A stretch of DNA of 64,000 nucleotides from Clostridiaceae bacterium (GCA_030530095.1 JAUMVO010000001.1:186001-250000); one strand, 5' to 3'. Shown: positions 34,536 through 42,573, counted from the stretch's first letter. Numbers and translations: made by a program. The notes: generated from the sequence alone by a model not told the origin.

Positions 34536-35775
34536 AGAGTATCGAATTTCACAAATTGGAGAAGTTGTTGGCGGAGGTACACCGTCAACAAAAATAGAGG
34601 AGTATTGGAACGGAGATATTCCTTGGATTTCTCCAAAAGACTTGACTGATTATAACTCGGTCTATATTAGTCATGGTGAAAACTTTATAACAGAAATATG
34701 CAAAAGCGAATCGATTGAAGATAATCGTACTCTTGATGAATTGTTGGATGATTTAAACTCGCTCGTTGGTCTCAATAAGGTGAAAGAGAAAGTTAATGAC
34801 TTAATCGCATATCAAAAGGTCCAGAAACTTCGTCGGGAAAACGGTTTGTATTCTGCAAAAAGCACTTTACATATGGCGTTTACCGGTAATCCTGGTACCG
34901 GTAAAACCACAGTTGCAAGAATAGTCGGGCATATTTATAAACAAATCGGCCTCCTCAGCAAAGGACATTTCGTCGAAGTATCCAGAACCGACTTGATTGC
35001 AGGTTATCAAGGTCAAACCGCACTAAAAGTAAAAGCTGTTATAGAAAAGTCGAAAGGCGGCGTTCTTTTCATCGACGAAGCTTACAGTATAACGGAAAAT
35101 GACCATAGTGACTCATATGGTCGAGAATGCCTAACTGAGCTCACAAAGGCTCTTGAGGATTGCCGAGATGATTTAGTGGTAATAGTCGCAGGTTACACTG
35201 AGCCGATGAAAAAGTTCTTTGAATCAAACCCCGGGTTAAAATCTCGATTCAATACATTTATTGAATTTGAAGATTATAATTCAAACGAGCTTTATGAAAT
35301 ACTAAACGGTTTTTGTAAAAATAATGATTACATTTTATCAAAGGAGATAGGTGAAAAAATAAAAAAATATATCGATGATGCCGTTTCTAACAAAGATGAT
35401 AATTTTTCAAACGGCAGATTAGCAAGAAACATTTATGATGATTTAGTTAGGAGATACAAAATGATAATTCCTCATAATAAATTGGTCAGGGACAACATTC
35501 CTCAGATTATTGAGAACAACGGTCAATCAGCAAAGACGGTTATACTTGATGATGAAAAATACACCGCGGCACTTGAAAAGAAACTCAAAGAAGAAACAAG
35601 AGAGTATTTGCAGAGCAAAGAATTGATGGAGCTTGCGGATATTCTTGAGGTTGTTGAAGCACTTGCCAAAAACCGGGGATCGTCTTTTGACGAAGTGCTT
35701 GAACTGAAAAAGCAAAAGCAAGAGAAAAACGGTGCATTTGATAAAAAGGTATTTTTAATCAGCGTTAAGAAGTGA
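34528..35775 (+). CDS. Chimeric frame: HsdS N-terminus + CbbX/SpoVK-type AAA+ ATPase + MazG-like hydrolase
   Basis: One uninterrupted 415-codon frame joins three families. Residues 1-56 (FKEYRISQIGEVVGGGTPST, WNGDIPWISPKDL, SHGENFITE) are the start of an HsdS target-recognition domain, cut off where the family continues. Residues ~58-305 are a CbbX/SpoVK-type AAA+ domain: Walker A GNPGTGKT at 120-127, Walker B GVLFIDEA with Asp183-Glu184, and the NPGLKSRF arginine segment; its usual C-terminal end is missing. Residues 312-415 (HNKLVRDNIPQIIE, EETREYL, ELADILEVVEAL) are a MazG-like phosphoribosyl-ATP pyrophosphohydrolase-type domain. AGGAG at 35449-35453 sits 7 bases before ATG 35461 (Met312), so the last domain can also be made alone. 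Start ATG 34528 has GAGG upstream; an in-frame TTG at 34522 is less likely. Confidence 0.8.
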   Translation: MFKEYRISQIGEVVGGGTPSTKIEEYWNGDIPWISPKDLTDYNSVYISHGENFITEICKSESIEDNRTLDELLDDLNSLVGLNKVKEKVNDLIAYQKVQKLRRENGLYSAKSTLHMAFTGNPGTGKTTVARIVGHIYKQIGLLSKGHFVEVSRTDLIAGYQGQTALKVKAVIEKSKGGVLFIDEAYSITENDHSDSYGRECLTELTKALEDCRDDLVVIVAGYTEPMKKFFESNPGLKSRFNTFIEFEDYNSNELYEILNGFCKNNDYILSKEIGEKIKKYIDDAVSNKDDNFSNGRLARNIYDDLVRRYKMIIPHNKLVRDNIPQIIENNGQSAKTVILDDEKYTAALEKKLKEETREYLQSKELMELADILEVVEALAKNRGSSFDEVLELKKQKQEKNGAFDKKVFLISVKK

Positions 35776-35780
35776 TAAAA

Positions 35781-36434
35781 ATGACTTTAGATGATTTGAA
35801 AATCGAATATGACAAGCTGCAAGTAAAATACGGTGCGAAAGAATTAGATTCTATATATAACGGAGGGTGTACCGATAATCCCGACATTTGCTTTGTATTT
35901 ATGAATCCAACGGGAAGAAACATTGCTTCTAATAAAACTTGGAAAGGATTAAAATCCCCTTGGATTGGGACTAAAAACATTTGGGATTTGTTTTACGAAT
36001 TAAAACTGTTAGACCAAGATGTTTTTGAAAGAATAAGGTCAATGAAGGGAACTGATTGGACAGAGCCTTTTGCAGAAGAAGTATATGAAAATGTATCAAA
36101 GCATAAATACTTTATAACGAATCTGGGTAAATGCACTCAACTTGATGCAAGACCGATTTCCAATAATGTTTATAAAGAATACTTGCATTTACTTGAAAAA
36201 GAAATCGAAATAATCAACCCTAAAGTTGTTGTTCTGTTTGGAAATCAGGTTTCGTCAATAGTGCTTGGTGAAAAAATCTCTGTTTCACAATGCCGTAAAA
36301 AACAATTCTTTAAGAACATAAACGGTAAGCGTTATGAATGCTATTCCGTTTTCTACCCGGTAGGCAATGGAAGATTTAACATAGGTAAATCAATAGAAGA
36401 CATAAATTATATTATTGAAACAATTAGAGCGTAG
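35781..36434 (+). CDS. Uracil-DNA glycosylase superfamily-like protein
   Basis: The ~217-residue protein resembles the UDG superfamily: ICFVFMNPTGRNIAS stands at the position of motif A, TNLGKCTQLDARPIS follows, EIEIINPKVVVLFGNQV is the usual strand-helix before the catalytic cleft, and FYPVGNGRFNIGKS stands where the His-containing motif of the family lies. The Cys set of family 4 [4Fe-4S] enzymes is not complete (only NLGKC is seen), so the activity may differ. It follows the chimeric gene with a 5-base gap, chosen start ATG 35781; GTG 35772 is possible. It ends in a stem that includes its own stop. Confidence 0.65.
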   Translation: MTLDDLKIEYDKLQVKYGAKELDSIYNGGCTDNPDICFVFMNPTGRNIASNKTWKGLKSPWIGTKNIWDLFYELKLLDQDVFERIRSMKGTDWTEPFAEEVYENVSKHKYFITNLGKCTQLDARPISNNVYKEYLHLLEKEIEIINPKVVVLFGNQVSSIVLGEKISVSQCRKKQFFKNINGKRYECYSVFYPVGNGRFNIGKSIEDINYIIETIRA

Positions 36435-36457
36435 GCAAAATCTACGCTCTGAACTTT
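36426..36457 (+). terminator. Intrinsic terminator of the hsdM operon
   Basis: AGAGCGTAG-GCAAAAT-CTACGCTCT is a perfect 9-bp stem that includes the stop codon, followed by GAACTTTTAT. Confidence 0.65.
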
Positions 36458-36466
36458 TATAATAGT

Positions 36467-37387
36467 GTCAAAAAATGAGCTCCCCCCCGAGCAATAATTT
36501 GCACACAAACAAAATATATAAACCCTTCCGAAAAATCTTTCGATTCTCGGGAGGGCTTTTTTATATCTTTTTCACAAACACAAAATAATTGAATTTATTG
36601 TTTCAATTCTTTGGGCGTTTTTTGCCCGAATGAATACACGGCAGCAAAACTAACCGCCGAAGCAATCAAAAACGATTGTGCGGCGTTTGTGGGAGTTTTT
36701 TGACAGGATGTGCGGCACAACTCAGATTCGCATTTCACTCTGCGGCGCAGATGCATATCACACCGTAGGGGTTGGCGTCCTCGACAACCCGTTCCCTGAT
36801 GAGCCGACATTTCGTGCTACGAAATAATCAGTGGGTATCCGTTGATACTTCCTGAATCAAAAGCTCCGCTTTGTCGGCTCGGTATTGAGGTACGAATATC
36901 GGCAATTCACATTCTAACCGCTACACCCTCTCTACGCAGGGCGATTGAGAATCGCACGGCAGTTTTCAGGTGGTTTTTCGGGCGGTCGAAAACAGTCAGA
37001 TTTACTCCCGTGAATAATGGTTCACTCCGGTATGTACTCTCATAGAGTCCGTTTCGCTTAGAGCTACAAGGAAAATCGGCATCCGTAGTCACGCTTTTCG
37101 GGGTTTTTTTGAAGGCTTTGGATTTTTCAACTATTCAATGTTTTCAAGGGGTTTCGGGCTTTCACTTCTTCGTTTTCAGATGGTATCGATATACAAGCAG
37201 GATAAAGCCGCGCCCGTTGCGGCAGTTCACACCGCACGGCAACGCCGAGCGGCTTTCGTTTTATGGGGGGAACAATCACCGTAATAACTCCCTTATCCGT
37301 GAGTCCAAGCATCGCCTGACGGCGTCTTGTGCGGTACGGCTTGCACACCGCAACCCGCCCCGAATTCGGGCTCCCGCCCGTGCCCAG
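36467..37387 (+). repeat. Dispersed repeat family A, right copy flanking the defence island
   Basis: A ~0.9 kb direct repeat of the block at 31031-31838 (see there), in the same orientation. It includes an extra ~100 bp with the GCAATTCACATTCTAACCG text that is also present near 19860. It separates the type I module from the HpaII-like module. I see no intact gene in it. Confidence 0.8.
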
Positions 37388-37460
37388 TTGATATACCAAA
37401 ATATAAAACTGAGATTGTGTAATAATAAAGTAATATATGTTAAAATAGGTCATTTTCTGT

Positions 37461-37489
37461 TGAATTGCAACTGATTATTTGATATAATA
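37461..37489 (+). promoter_or_regulatory. Promoter of the DUF6680-vsr-methylase-endonuclease operon
   Basis: TTGAAT at 37461-37466 and TATAAT at 37484-37489, spacer 17, in an AT-rich stretch 40 bases before the start codon. Confidence 0.65.
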
Positions 37490-37529
37490 TAAATAATTAT
37501 ACTTTATTTGCTTTTATTGAGGAGAAACC

Positions 37530-38033
37530 ATGGAAATAAGAGATTGTTTAAATTTAGCGGCATTAATTATTATTCCAATTGTGGCAGTAATTATCGGGCA
37601 GTGCCTTCAGAATCGTTCCGAGAAGCGTAAGGACAAAATGCAAATTTTTAAAGTCCTTATGACATCCAGGATATATGGTTGGACAATTGATAGTGTTCAT
37701 GCACTGAATGTAATTGATATCGTGTTTTCGGATGATGATAAGGTTAGAGCAGCCTGGAAAGATCTTAATGATAAATACAAAGTTACAAATCCAGATCAAC
37801 AACAGCTAAAAAAGATTGAACAAGCACAATATAAACTGCTTGAAGAGATTGCAAATGCGCTTGGATATAAAAATAAAATCACTTGGGAAACTATTCAAAA
37901 TCCCTATATGCCGGAAGGAATGGCTACGCAAATTGAATTGCAAAAGGATATGCAACAAGCATATTTGAGTGCAATCGTTGGGGTTAACAGGATAGTGCAA
38001 AGTCAAGAACAGCAACCAAAGGATCAACAATAA
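37530..38033 (+). CDS. Small membrane-anchored DUF6680-like protein
   Basis: The 167-residue protein has one N-terminal membrane helix (LAALIIIPIVAVIIGQCL) followed by a basic stretch and KMQIFKVLMTSRIYGWTIDSVHALNVIDIVFSDDDKVRAAW, which is the layout of DUF6680-type proteins often found beside restriction systems. No catalytic motif is visible. GAGGAG precedes the ATG. It is the first gene of the operon with vsr, the C5 methylase and the HpaII-like endonuclease. Its role is unknown. Confidence 0.6.
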   Translation: MEIRDCLNLAALIIIPIVAVIIGQCLQNRSEKRKDKMQIFKVLMTSRIYGWTIDSVHALNVIDIVFSDDDKVRAAWKDLNDKYKVTNPDQQQLKKIEQAQYKLLEEIANALGYKNKITWETIQNPYMPEGMATQIELQKDMQQAYLSAIVGVNRIVQSQEQQPKDQQ

Positions 38034-38068
38034 CAAAAAACAGATTTCAAACAGCAAGCGAAAAGAAT

Positions 38069-38491
38069 ATGGATAATCATACACCCGAACAAAGACACAG
38101 AAATATGAAAGCGGTTAAGAGCAAAGGCTCGAAAATTGAAACTGCTTTGCAAAAAGAATTGTGGCGCAGAGGACTTCGTTATCGTAAAAATGCTAAACAG
38201 ATTTACGGAAAGCCGGACATTGTTTTTATAGGCAAAAAGATTGCCGTGTTTTGCGACAGCGAATTCTTCCACGGTTATGATTGGGGACATAAGCAAAACG
38301 AGATTAAATCAAATCGTGACTTTTGGATTCCAAAAATCGAAAGAAATATGCAACGGGATATTGAAGTAAATGAAAAGCTCAAAGCTGACGGTTGGACTGT
38401 ATTGCGGTTTTGGGGTAGTGATATAAAAAGAGATTTATCACATTGCGCAGATGTGATTGAAAGCGTGGTAAAAGGCAATGAAAAAGTTTAA
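38069..38491 (+). CDS. vsr: Very short patch repair (Vsr) endonuclease
   Basis: The 140-residue protein has the Vsr hallmarks: N-terminal TPEQRHRNMKAVKSKGSKIE, the catalytic segment KPDIVFIGKKIAVFCDSEFFHG and the closing LKADGWTVLRFWGSDI. Vsr nicks beside T:G mismatches that arise when 5-methylcytosine deaminates, so it protects the genome from the neighbouring methylase. It is followed by the C5 methylase, whose start is 14 bases inside this gene. Length is close to that of typical Vsr proteins. Confidence 0.95.
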   Translation: MDNHTPEQRHRNMKAVKSKGSKIETALQKELWRRGLRYRKNAKQIYGKPDIVFIGKKIAVFCDSEFFHGYDWGHKQNEIKSNRDFWIPKIERNMQRDIEVNEKLKADGWTVLRFWGSDIKRDLSHCADVIESVVKGNEKV

Positions 38492-39479
38492 ATCAATAGA
38501 TTTATTTGCCGGCATCGGCGGTATCAGATTAGGTTTTGATAACGCTTTCGGTAAGAACATTGAAACAGTATTTGTAAGCGAATGGGATGAAAAAGCACAA
38601 GAAACTTACAGAGCTAATTTCAAAGACGATTTTGATATTGCCGGTGATATAACGAAGATTAAAGAGCAAGATATTCCGGAGTTTGATATTTGTCTTGCCG
38701 GCTTTCCGTGCCAGGCTTTCAGTATGGCGGGCAGACATCAGGGCTTTGATGATAATTATAAAGGCAATTGCAGAGGTACGCTGTTCCTTGATGTTGCGAG
38801 AATCTGTGATTATCACAAGCCAAAAGTAATATTCTGCGAGAATGTAAAAGGTCTTACAATTCATGATAAAGGCAGAACATATAAAATCATAAGAAAAACA
38901 TTTGAAGATTTGGGATATACCGTATTCGATAAAATCCTGAACAGTAAAGATTTCGGTGTTCCTCAAAACAGAGAAAGAATTTATCTGGTAGCGTTCAGGA
39001 ATGATATAGCTCCAAAAGAATTCATTTTCCCCGAACCTACCGACAACTCAAAGGTGCTTTGGGATATACGTGAAGAAAATCCCGTCCCTGCAAAATACTA
39101 TTTGAGCAATACATATATGAACACTCTTATTGAGCATAAAAAACGCCATGCCGCAAAAGGACACGGTTTCGGTTATGAGATAAGAGATTGGGGAGAAATT
39201 GCCGGAGCAATAGTTTGCGGCGGAATGGGCAGGGAGAGAAATCTTGTTGTTGACAATCGACAAAAAGACCTTGTACCTACTACAAACATCAAAGGTGAAA
39301 TCAACCCATACGGAATTAGAAAAATGACTCCCCGTGAATGGGCAAGATTGCAGGGCTATCCGGATAGCTTTGCTTTACCGTTGGCAGATACACATCTTTA
39401 TAAACAACTCGGTAACAGCGTAACGGTTAATGTAATCGAGGCAATTGCCGAAAGAATCAAGGCGGTATTAAATGATTGA
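38478..39479 (+). CDS. DNA (cytosine-5) methyltransferase, partner of the HpaII-like endonuclease
   Basis: The 333-residue enzyme has all C5 methylase motifs in order: I (DLFAGIGGIRLGF), IV with catalytic Cys78 (GFPCQAFSMAG), VI (FCENVKGL), VIII (QNRERIYLV), a variable target region at ~200-280, IX (REWARLQGYPDSF) and X (KQLGNSVTVNVI). It starts inside vsr and ends 8 bases inside the endonuclease gene. Recognition of CCGG is inferred only from the HpaII-like neighbour. Confidence 0.95.
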   Translation: MKKFKSIDLFAGIGGIRLGFDNAFGKNIETVFVSEWDEKAQETYRANFKDDFDIAGDITKIKEQDIPEFDICLAGFPCQAFSMAGRHQGFDDNYKGNCRGTLFLDVARICDYHKPKVIFCENVKGLTIHDKGRTYKIIRKTFEDLGYTVFDKILNSKDFGVPQNRERIYLVAFRNDIAPKEFIFPEPTDNSKVLWDIREENPVPAKYYLSNTYMNTLIEHKKRHAAKGHGFGYEIRDWGEIAGAIVCGGMGRERNLVVDNRQKDLVPTTNIKGEINPYGIRKMTPREWARLQGYPDSFALPLADTHLYKQLGNSVTVNVIEAIAERIKAVLND

Positions 39480-40224
39480 ATCAATTAAAGGCAAAAAGCT
39501 TAACAAGGGTGAATGGGCTGAATTCTATGTTATGCTCAAGTTGCTCGGAGAGGGTAAGTTGTATGCCGCAGACAATTTGCTTAAGAAAAACTATAAAAGC
39601 TATTTGGATGTCTTAAAAATAATCAGGCAGGAAATTGAATCACAAGTTCTGGAATACATTATTGACAATGACTCTGTAGTAATAAAACCGCAGGACAAAC
39701 CAGACGCATTGGCAATAATACCGACAGCCGAATTCAGAACAAATGCAAAAGCTTTATTTGACGGTATTAAAGACTTAAAGGGAAACTCCGTACCCGCTCC
39801 CGAAAGTGTTTGTGAGTTTGCCGAAATAATATATGTCAGCAAGCCGAAGGCTCCTGCAGTAAAAGCATTAAAGAAACAATTCGGCGGTAAAAACGATATT
39901 TTTATTGAAGTCAGAGACGGACAAACCTCCATTGTTTCGGTAATGGGCTTTTCAATTAAGTCAAAATTCGGTCAGAATCCGACATTGTTTAATGCCGGTT
40001 CTTCATCGCAGTTTATGTTTAAACTGTCAAATTGTGATGATTGTATTATGGAAGAATTCAATGCAATAAAAGATGATAAAGGCAGAGCTTGGGGACAATG
40101 TAAAGATTATCTTGATAAAGATATAAAAGAATACTGGGATTTTTACATAACAGCAAATATATCAGCATATATGGAATCACGATATCCTAAGAGTGAAACA
40201 GAAACCGATATAGATACTAAATGA
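39472..40224 (+). CDS. HpaII-family restriction endonuclease, probably shortened or altered at the C-terminus
   Basis: The 250-residue protein starts ESIKGKKLNKGEWAEFYVMLKLLGEGKLYAAD and has DIFIEVRDGQTSIVSVMGFSIKSKFGQNPTLFNAGSSSQFMF, both typical of the HpaII family (PF09561), including the (D/E)xK-like core IEV...FSIKSK. HpaII itself is about 358 residues. The last ~55 residues (AWGQCKDYLDKDIKEYWDFYITANISAYME) do not look like the family's usual C-terminus, so the enzyme may be truncated or fused to foreign text. The gene overlaps the methylase by 8 bases and closes the operon. No terminator is evident. Confidence 0.7.
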   Translation: MIESIKGKKLNKGEWAEFYVMLKLLGEGKLYAADNLLKKNYKSYLDVLKIIRQEIESQVLEYIIDNDSVVIKPQDKPDALAIIPTAEFRTNAKALFDGIKDLKGNSVPAPESVCEFAEIIYVSKPKAPAVKALKKQFGGKNDIFIEVRDGQTSIVSVMGFSIKSKFGQNPTLFNAGSSSQFMFKLSNCDDCIMEEFNAIKDDKGRAWGQCKDYLDKDIKEYWDFYITANISAYMESRYPKSETETDIDTK

Positions 40225-40495
40225 GTATCATCTTTCAGTATTTTATAATTAAATGATCATAGATATCAAAAAAGAATGAAATATAATGTTAATATTAGCC
40301 ATAGTTAATTCGAGCCCTGCTGCTGTCCGCAGATAAAACGAACACCACGAAATAGCCAAGTTGTTATCCGTCACGGTTGGAGAGTGGATGCAGTTCGTGC
40401 AGTAAACTGTGGTCTATCGTGATAAAGCGTGTGCTGTTGTGTATCCTTCAAGTCCCGACAAACAAAAGCGAATAGCGAAAAAGCCCGATTTTAAG
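40225..40495. other. Intergenic stretch after the HpaII-like gene
   Basis: About 270 bases without a supported gene. The text is low-complexity at first (AT-rich), then mixed. I see no clear RNA gene, promoter or repeat in it. Confidence 0.5.
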
Positions 40496-40528
40496 GAAAA
40501 AAAAGAGCAGGCAAATTGCCTGCTTTTT
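40496..40528 (-). terminator. Intrinsic terminator of tRNA-Leu
   Basis: On the minus strand GCAGGCAATTTGCCTGC is a perfect stem directly after the tRNA, followed by CTCTTTTTTTT. Confidence 0.85.
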
Positions 40529-40612
40529 TGGTGCGGAAGACGGGACTTGAACCCGTACGGGATTACCACACGCCCCTCAAACGTGCGCGTCTGCCGATTC
40601 CGCCACTTCCGC
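40529..40612 (-). tRNA. tRNA-Leu (anticodon GAG)
   Basis: Reading the minus strand: acceptor 5' GCGGAAG paired with 3' CTTCCGC, encoded CCA, T-loop TTCAAGT, a D-arm with GGCAGAC, anticodon loop TTGAGGG (anticodon GAG) and a long variable arm typical of class II tRNA. The 84-nt length includes CCA. Confidence 0.95.
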
Positions 40613-40637
40613 GTGTCGTTTTTTAACGGCGAGAGAT

Positions 40638-40666
40638 ATTATATCAAACAAAAATTGCGATGTCAA
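40638..40666 (-). promoter_or_regulatory. Promoter of tRNA-Leu
   Basis: On the minus strand TTGACA (40666-40661) and TATAAT (40643-40638), spacer 17, both matching the consensus exactly. Confidence 0.85.
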
Positions 40667-40705
40667 TATCTTTTTGATAAAAATAGTTATATAATTTTTA
40701 ACCGA

Positions 40706-40734
40706 TTGACTAACACCCGTGACAGTATTATAAT
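40706..40734 (+). promoter_or_regulatory. Promoter of the SGNH hydrolase gene
   Basis: TTGACT at 40706-40711 and TATAAT at 40729-40734, spacer 17, divergent from the tRNA-Leu promoter. Confidence 0.75.
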
Positions 40735-40774
40735 TTCAGCATATAAGGTTAACGGATGGGAAAAGGTTCACTCT

Positions 40775-41533
40775 ATGAAAAAACGTGTTATTGCGGCGAT
40801 TGCCGTTCTGCTCGTCATTTGTGTTATCGGCGCGGGAGGTTACGCGGGAAATATGTTCGGTTATTTCAACAGGGGCAACTCGGCCCAATACAGTGTTAAA
40901 AACTGTGAAGCACTTGACAGCTCGCTTGGCGGCAAAACCGTAATTTTCCTCGGCAGCTCCGTGACTTACGGCTTTGCTTCAAAGGGCGAGTCCTTTGTTG
41001 ACTATCTCGTCGCTCAGGACGGACTTGTTGCCGTCAAGGAAGCGAAAAACGGCACGACGCTCGTTGACGACAGGTCGGACAGTTATATTTCGAGAATGAA
41101 AACGCTCGACAGGAGCATTAAGGCGGACGCGTTCGTCTGCCAGCTTTCGACCAATGACGCGACGCAGGGAAAACCGCTCGGCAGGATTGCAGACGGCTTT
41201 GATATCGGCAGCTTCGACACCCACACCGTAGCCGGCGCAATCGAATACATTATCGCATACGCAAAGCAAACGTGGAACTGTCCCGTTGCGTTTTATACCG
41301 GCACCCGGTACGACAGTGAGACCTACGGTGAAATGGTTGAGCTTCTCGGTGAGATTGCCGCAAAGTGGGATATAGACGTCATTGACCTTTGGAATAACGT
41401 GCAGCTTAACGCTGTGAGCGGGGAGCAGAGGTCATTATATATGAACGATTCCATTCATCCGACAAGGCTCGGGTACAGGGATTGGTGGACGCCGGTGATA
41501 AGAACTGAACTCGAAGCGCTGGTTAATTCTTAA
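40775..41533 (+). CDS. Membrane-anchored SGNH/GDSL-family hydrolase
   Basis: The 252-residue protein starts with one membrane helix (MKKRVIAAIAVLLVICVIGAGGYAG), so the catalytic domain lies outside. Block I is IFLGSSVTYG (nucleophile Ser in GSS), block III QLSTND holds the Asn, and block V is DSIHPTRLGY with Asp and His. Such enzymes deacylate lipids or polysaccharide acetyl groups; the substrate is unknown. ATG 40775 follows AAAAGG. The open frame continues upstream through the tRNA-Leu gene, but that extension is antisense to the tRNA and is rejected. Confidence 0.85.
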   Translation: MKKRVIAAIAVLLVICVIGAGGYAGNMFGYFNRGNSAQYSVKNCEALDSSLGGKTVIFLGSSVTYGFASKGESFVDYLVAQDGLVAVKEAKNGTTLVDDRSDSYISRMKTLDRSIKADAFVCQLSTNDATQGKPLGRIADGFDIGSFDTHTVAGAIEYIIAYAKQTWNCPVAFYTGTRYDSETYGEMVELLGEIAAKWDIDVIDLWNNVQLNAVSGEQRSLYMNDSIHPTRLGYRDWWTPVIRTELEALVNS

Positions 41534-41548
41534 TTTTGTATTTATCAT

Positions 41549-41577
41549 TTGACATTACACTATATTTTGTGTATAAT
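41549..41577 (+). promoter_or_regulatory. Promoter of the fructose-bisphosphate aldolase gene
   Basis: TTGACA at 41549-41554 and TATAAT at 41572-41577, spacer 17. Confidence 0.85.
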
Positions 41578-41621
41578 GTCAGCGTTGTATAAATAATGAA
41601 AAAACTCAAGGAGTGTTAATT

Positions 41622-42557
41622 ATGCCATTGGTAACAACAACCGAAATGTTCAAAAAAGCGTATGAGGGCGGCTATGCTATAGGCGCGTTCAACGTAAACA
41701 ATATGGAGATTATTCAGGGCATCACCAGAGCTGCCAAGAAGCTCGACGCGCCCGTTATTCTTCAGGTATCCTCGGGCGCGAGAAAGTACGCCTCTCACGG
41801 CTATCTGCTTGCTATGGTCAAGGCTGCCGCAGAGGAGACGGGACTTCCGATTGCCCTTCATCTCGACCACGGCCCCGATTTCGAGACCTGCAAGGCCTGC
41901 ATTGACGGCGGCTTCACATCAGTTATGATTGACGGTTCATCGCTTCCCTATGAGGAGAACGTTGCACTGACCAAGATGGTAGTTGAGTACGCTCACGCTC
42001 ACGGCGTAGTCGTTGAAGGCGAGCTCGGCACACTTGCCGGCGTTGAGGACGACGTAGTAGTTGAAGCAGGCAACGAGAGCTATACAAAGCCCGAGCAGGT
42101 ATTTGATTTCGTTACGAGAACGGGCGTTGACTCACTCGCAATCGCAATCGGCACCAGCCACGGCGCATACAAGTTCAAGCCCGGTCAGAAGCCGCAGCTT
42201 CGCTTCGACATCCTCGAAGAGGTTGAGAAGAAGCTTCCCGGCTTCCCGATAGTTCTTCACGGCGCAAGCTCTGTCAATCAGGAGCATATCAAGATGATCA
42301 ACCAGTACGGCGGACAGATGCCCGACGCAATCGGTATCCCCGAGGAAATGCTTCGCAAGGCTTCGTCAATGGCAGTCTGCAAGATTAACGTTGACTCCGA
42401 TATCCGTATCGCCATGACCGCGGCTATAAGAAAGCACTTTGCCGAGAATCCCGGCGATTTTGACCCGAGAAAGTATCTCACACCTGCGAGAAACGCAATT
42501 GAAGAGGTTGTTTCACACAAGATTGAAACCGTTCTTGGCTGCGCAGGCAAGGCGTAA
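41622..42557 (+). CDS. fba: Class II fructose-bisphosphate aldolase
   Basis: The 311-residue protein has the class II aldolase pattern: AFNVNNMEIIQGITRAA, the catalytic Asp and zinc ligand in LHLDHGPDFE (~84-93), VVEGELGTLAGVEDD, IGTSHGAYKF and VLHGASSV. It cleaves fructose 1,6-bisphosphate into the two triose phosphates in glycolysis. AAGGAG is well placed before ATG 41622. It stands alone with its own promoter and a strong terminator, and its codon use is strongly biased toward a few codons, as in highly expressed genes. Confidence 0.95.
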   Translation: MPLVTTTEMFKKAYEGGYAIGAFNVNNMEIIQGITRAAKKLDAPVILQVSSGARKYASHGYLLAMVKAAAEETGLPIALHLDHGPDFETCKACIDGGFTSVMIDGSSLPYEENVALTKMVVEYAHAHGVVVEGELGTLAGVEDDVVVEAGNESYTKPEQVFDFVTRTGVDSLAIAIGTSHGAYKFKPGQKPQLRFDILEEVEKKLPGFPIVLHGASSVNQEHIKMINQYGGQMPDAIGIPEEMLRKASSMAVCKINVDSDIRIAMTAAIRKHFAENPGDFDPRKYLTPARNAIEEVVSHKIETVLGCAGKA

Positions 42558-42573
42558 TCAGAATAAAACAATA

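Noticed and set aside
31954..40224. Complete prophage or conjugative element around the defence genes
   Set aside because: No integrase, transposase, capsid, portal, relaxase or replication gene is visible between the repeats.
40305..40335. tRNA-like text TTCGAGCCCTGC downstream of the HpaII-like gene
   Set aside because: The flanking bases do not pair as a T-arm and no acceptor or anticodon arm can be drawn.
40409..40774. Upstream extension of the SGNH hydrolase frame
   Set aside because: It would translate the antisense of tRNA-Leu and the promoter; ATG 40775 has a ribosome site and begins the membrane helix.
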